6,842 nucleotides of DNA from Campylobacteraceae bacterium (GTDB lineage Bacteria > Campylobacterota > Campylobacteria > Campylobacterales > Sulfurospirillaceae), in NCBI GenBank assembly GCA_027011025.1, contig JALVAU010000335.1, forward strand, positions 1 through 6,842. The letters are read 5' to 3'. This document shows, one piece after another, positions 5,130-6,842 of the stretch. Both the position numbers and the translations under genes were made by a program. How positions within the stretch are numbered: position 1 is the stretch's first letter; each line of letters opens with the position of its first letter. A model generated the notes under the pieces. That model searched no databases. It was not told the DNA's origin and saw only the letters and a program-made list of their open reading frames with translations.

Positions 5130-6498
5130 TATAGATATTGAGTCAAAAAAACATATAAAGAAAAGGTATCTTACTTTTACTATTATAACAGTGATATCTT
5201 TGGTTTTACCTTTTATAAAAGTTAATGGAAACCATATATTTTTACTTAACTTCGGCGAAAAGCAACTAAATTTACTCTTTACATCATTTGATATGCAAGA
5301 GTTATATCTTATGCCTTTCATTCTTATACTGATGTTTTTAGGTATATTTTTTATGACAACTTTAGGTGGTAGAGTGTGGTGTGGTTGGTCTTGCCCACAA
5401 ACAATTTTTAGAGTCATCTATAGAGATTTGCTACAAACTAAACTTTTAAGCCTTAGAAAAAGCACAAAAAATAAACAAGCAGATACTAAAAAAGGGATGT
5501 ATCTTCAAAAAACAATCGCTATTATTTTGTGGTCTATTTTGGCTTTTATCGCTGCATCTGATTTTATTTGGTATTTTGTACCGCCTGAGACATACTTTAA
5601 ATTTCTTCAAGACCCTGCAAACCATACTGTATTTATAGGATTTTTAGCTGGAATAACTCTCTTTTTGATATATGATGTGATTATGTTAAAAGAGAACTTT
5701 TGTGTCTATATATGTCCTTATGCAAGAGTTCAGTCAGTTATGTTTGATGAAAATACAATCCAGCCAATATACAGTGAAAAAAGGGGTGGAAAAATATATG
5801 ACGAACATGGCAAAAAACTTTGGAGCAAACCCCCAGGTGAAGATGATGACTGTACAGGATGCGAAGCATGCGTAAGAATTTGCCCTACACATATAGATAT
5901 AAGAAAAGGGATGCAATTAGAGTGTATCAACTGTCTTGAGTGTGCAGATGCCTGTGTGCCTGTCATGGCAAAATTTGGCAAAGAATCACTCATACAATGG
6001 ACGAGCGCAAATGCTGAAGAAAACAATACAAAAACTCAATATATAAGATTTAGAACGGTAGCATATGGTGTAGCACTAACTCTTGCTTTTATAGGATTGA
6101 TGTATATGGGTAGCACAAAAGAGCATATGCTACTTAATATCAACAGAACAAGCGAGCTTTACAAGATAAAAGATGAGGGCAAAACTGTACAAAATGTATA
6201 TACTTTCTTATTTCAAAATACAGACTCTAAAGATCATGAATACTATTTTGAGGTTGACAACAAAGATATAAAAATAGCAAAACCAAAAAAACCATTTAAA
6301 CTAAGAGCAAGAAAAAAAGAGAAAAAAGTAGTTATTTTAAAAACAACAAAGACACTGATTGATACTGATAGAAAAGATACGCCTATTCCTATCACAATAA
6401 AAGCATATGCCACAGATGCAAAAGATAAAATTGTTGTTCTTAGACATACAGTATTTTTCTACCCAAGCAGAAAAGTTTTAGAAAAATATAAAAAATAA
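5119..6498 (+). CDS. ccoG: Cytochrome c oxidase accessory protein CcoG
   Basis: This membrane iron-sulfur protein (FixG/RdxA family) is needed for copper delivery to cbb3-type cytochrome c oxidase; the studied homologue reduces Cu(II). It has 459 residues from the ATG at 5119. Membrane helices lie at about 16-35, 62-83, 130-152, 169-190 and 311-331. Conserved Cys pairs are in VWCGWSCPQ (Cys88, Cys92) and CVYICPYARVQSVM (Cys195, Cys199). Two 4Fe-4S motifs follow: CTGCEACVRICP (Cys245, 248, 251, 255) and CINCLECADAC (Cys269, 272, 275, 279). The C-terminal part (about 335-459) is the periplasmic Ig-like domain typical of FixG, distinguishing it from NapH. An in-frame ATG at 5107 would have AGG directly touching it, so 5119 is preferred, although spacing from AGG is then about 12 nt. 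It overlaps the preceding gene by 11 nt (23 nt if the upstream ATG is used). No cbb3 subunit genes are in the window. Confidence 0.95.
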   Translation: MACNIDIESKKHIKKRYLTFTIITVISLVLPFIKVNGNHIFLLNFGEKQLNLLFTSFDMQELYLMPFILILMFLGIFFMTTLGGRVWCGWSCPQTIFRVIYRDLLQTKLLSLRKSTKNKQADTKKGMYLQKTIAIILWSILAFIAASDFIWYFVPPETYFKFLQDPANHTVFIGFLAGITLFLIYDVIMLKENFCVYICPYARVQSVMFDENTIQPIYSEKRGGKIYDEHGKKLWSKPPGEDDDCTGCEACVRICPTHIDIRKGMQLECINCLECADACVPVMAKFGKESLIQWTSANAEENNTKTQYIRFRTVAYGVALTLAFIGLMYMGSTKEHMLLNINRTSELYKIKDEGKTVQNVYTFLFQNTDSKDHEYYFEVDNKDIKIAKPKKPFKLRARKKEKKVVILKTTKTLIDTDRKDTPIPITIKAYATDAKDKIVVLRHTVFFYPSRKVLEKYKK

Positions 6499-6505
6499 AC
6501 TCTCC

Positions 6506-6538
6506 TGAAGAAGAGGCATTAAAAATACCTCTTCTTCA
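6506..6538 (+). terminator. Hairpin terminator after ccoG
   Basis: TGAAGAAGAGG (6506-6516) pairs perfectly with CCTCTTCTTCA (6528-6538) around an 11-nt A-rich loop, 7 nt after the ccoG stop. There is no T-run after the stem (ACACACTC follows), so it may work inefficiently or mainly protect the transcript's 3' end. Confidence 0.6.
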
Positions 6539-6570
6539 ACACACTCAAAACAAAGAGCACCTCTAATAAA

Positions 6571-6585
6571 TTTTTTTGATATAAT
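6571..6585 (+). promoter_or_regulatory. Promoter for the ankyrin-repeat gene
   Basis: A run of seven T (6571-6577) followed by GA and a perfect TATAAT (6580-6585) matches the Campylobacterota vegetative promoter style, in which a T-rich stretch before the -10 replaces a strong -35. Transcription would begin near 6592, leaving a leader of about 19 nt before the ATG. Confidence 0.65.
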
Positions 6586-6610
6586 TGCAAATCAACAATC
6601 AAGGTCAATT

Positions 6611-6842
6611 ATGAAAAAACTTATTTTTACCATCATATGCACACTCACACTCTTTGCACAAAACAAAACAACACCACTAATCCAAGCTGTTTTAAACAAA
6701 AATATAGCCAAAGTAGAAAGCCTGCTTAAAAAAGGAGTGGATAAAGATGCAAAAGACGATAAAGGTTTTAGTGCACTAGACTATGCTATATCAAAAAAAC
6801 TACCCTATATATCACAAATTTTATATACAAACAATCCAAATA
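6611..6842 (+). CDS. Exported ankyrin-repeat protein (5' part only)
   Basis: The first 77 codons are present; the gene runs off the right edge. Residues 1-16 form a signal peptide: a KK start, a hydrophobic stretch (LIFTIICTLTLF) and a likely cleavage after Ala16, so the product is probably periplasmic. An ankyrin repeat follows (about 20-50: TPLIQAVLNKNIAKVESLLKKGVDKDAKDDKG), and a second begins (FSALDYAISKKLPYISQIL), with the typical xALxxA and VxxLLxxGVDxDAxD patterns. Ankyrin repeats mediate protein-protein contacts, and no partner can be read here. The ATG follows AAGG at 6601-6604 with 6 nt spacing. It has its own promoter and follows the ccoG terminator, so it is probably a separate unit. 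Confidence 0.85.
   Translation, partial: MKKLIFTIICTLTLFAQNKTTPLIQAVLNKNIAKVESLLKKGVDKDAKDDKGFSALDYAISKKLPYISQILYTNNPN

Noticed and set aside
5079..5417. Minus-strand open frame across the recombinase-like/ccoG junction
   Set aside because: It overlaps conserved ccoG sequence, including the CGWSC motif, and has no family features of its own.
5730..6026. Minus-strand open frames opposite the ccoG ferredoxin domain
   Set aside because: Shadow of the cysteine-rich ferredoxin codons; no start signal or domain.
5119..6498. NapH or another quinol-dehydrogenase ferredoxin in place of CcoG
   Set aside because: The first Cys pair is CxxxC, the CVYICPYARVQSVM block matches CcoG, and the long C-terminal Ig-like region is typical of FixG/CcoG and absent from NapH.

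Overview
The window is AT-rich and gene-dense. Its protein families and gene order point to a member of the Campylobacterota (Epsilonproteobacteria), for example a Sulfurimonas-, Sulfuricurvum- or Campylobacter-like organism. The clues are rpsU next to ccoG, a D-2-hydroxyacid dehydrogenase next to yajQ, AGA-dominated arginine usage, and promoters with good -10 boxes but mostly weak -35 boxes. The genus is an inference; no rRNA or tRNA gene is present to fix it.

Left part (1-978, + strand). A possible 3' end of an unidentified gene (3-134) is followed by an AT-rich gap holding a perfect 11-bp inverted repeat, then a Bax inhibitor-1/YccA-type membrane protein (239-946). A perfect 36-bp palindrome (943-978) overlaps its stop codon and probably terminates transcription in both directions.

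Middle part (982-3959, - strand). Five closely packed genes read leftward and look like one operon: a helix-turn-helix/coiled-coil DNA-binding protein, a D-2-hydroxyacid dehydrogenase, YajQ, a small two-helix membrane protein and a MarC-family membrane protein. Junctions range from a TGATG overlap to about 20 nt. The Shine-Dalgarno sequence of the last gene lies across the stop codon of the gene before it, so translational coupling is likely.

Right part. rpsU (ribosomal protein S21; 4066-4278, - strand) has its own promoter region and a clear terminator, so it is a separate unit. Facing away from it, a well-matched promoter (TTGACT, 17 nt, TATACT) drives a gene for a serine-recombinase-like protein that has lost its catalytic residues but keeps a helix-turn-helix. 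That gene overlaps the start of ccoG, the membrane ferredoxin that helps load copper into cbb3 cytochrome oxidase. After a hairpin terminator, a secreted ankyrin-repeat protein starts at 6611 and runs off the window.

Most of the window is ordinary core-genome material. The parts most worth a second look are the catalytically dead recombinase-like protein coupled to ccoG, the mirrored promoter-like arms in the rpsU/recombinase intergenic region, and the duplicated ESYSDxQD peptide in the operon-leading DNA-binding protein. I saw no defence system, CRISPR array, insertion sequence or prophage.
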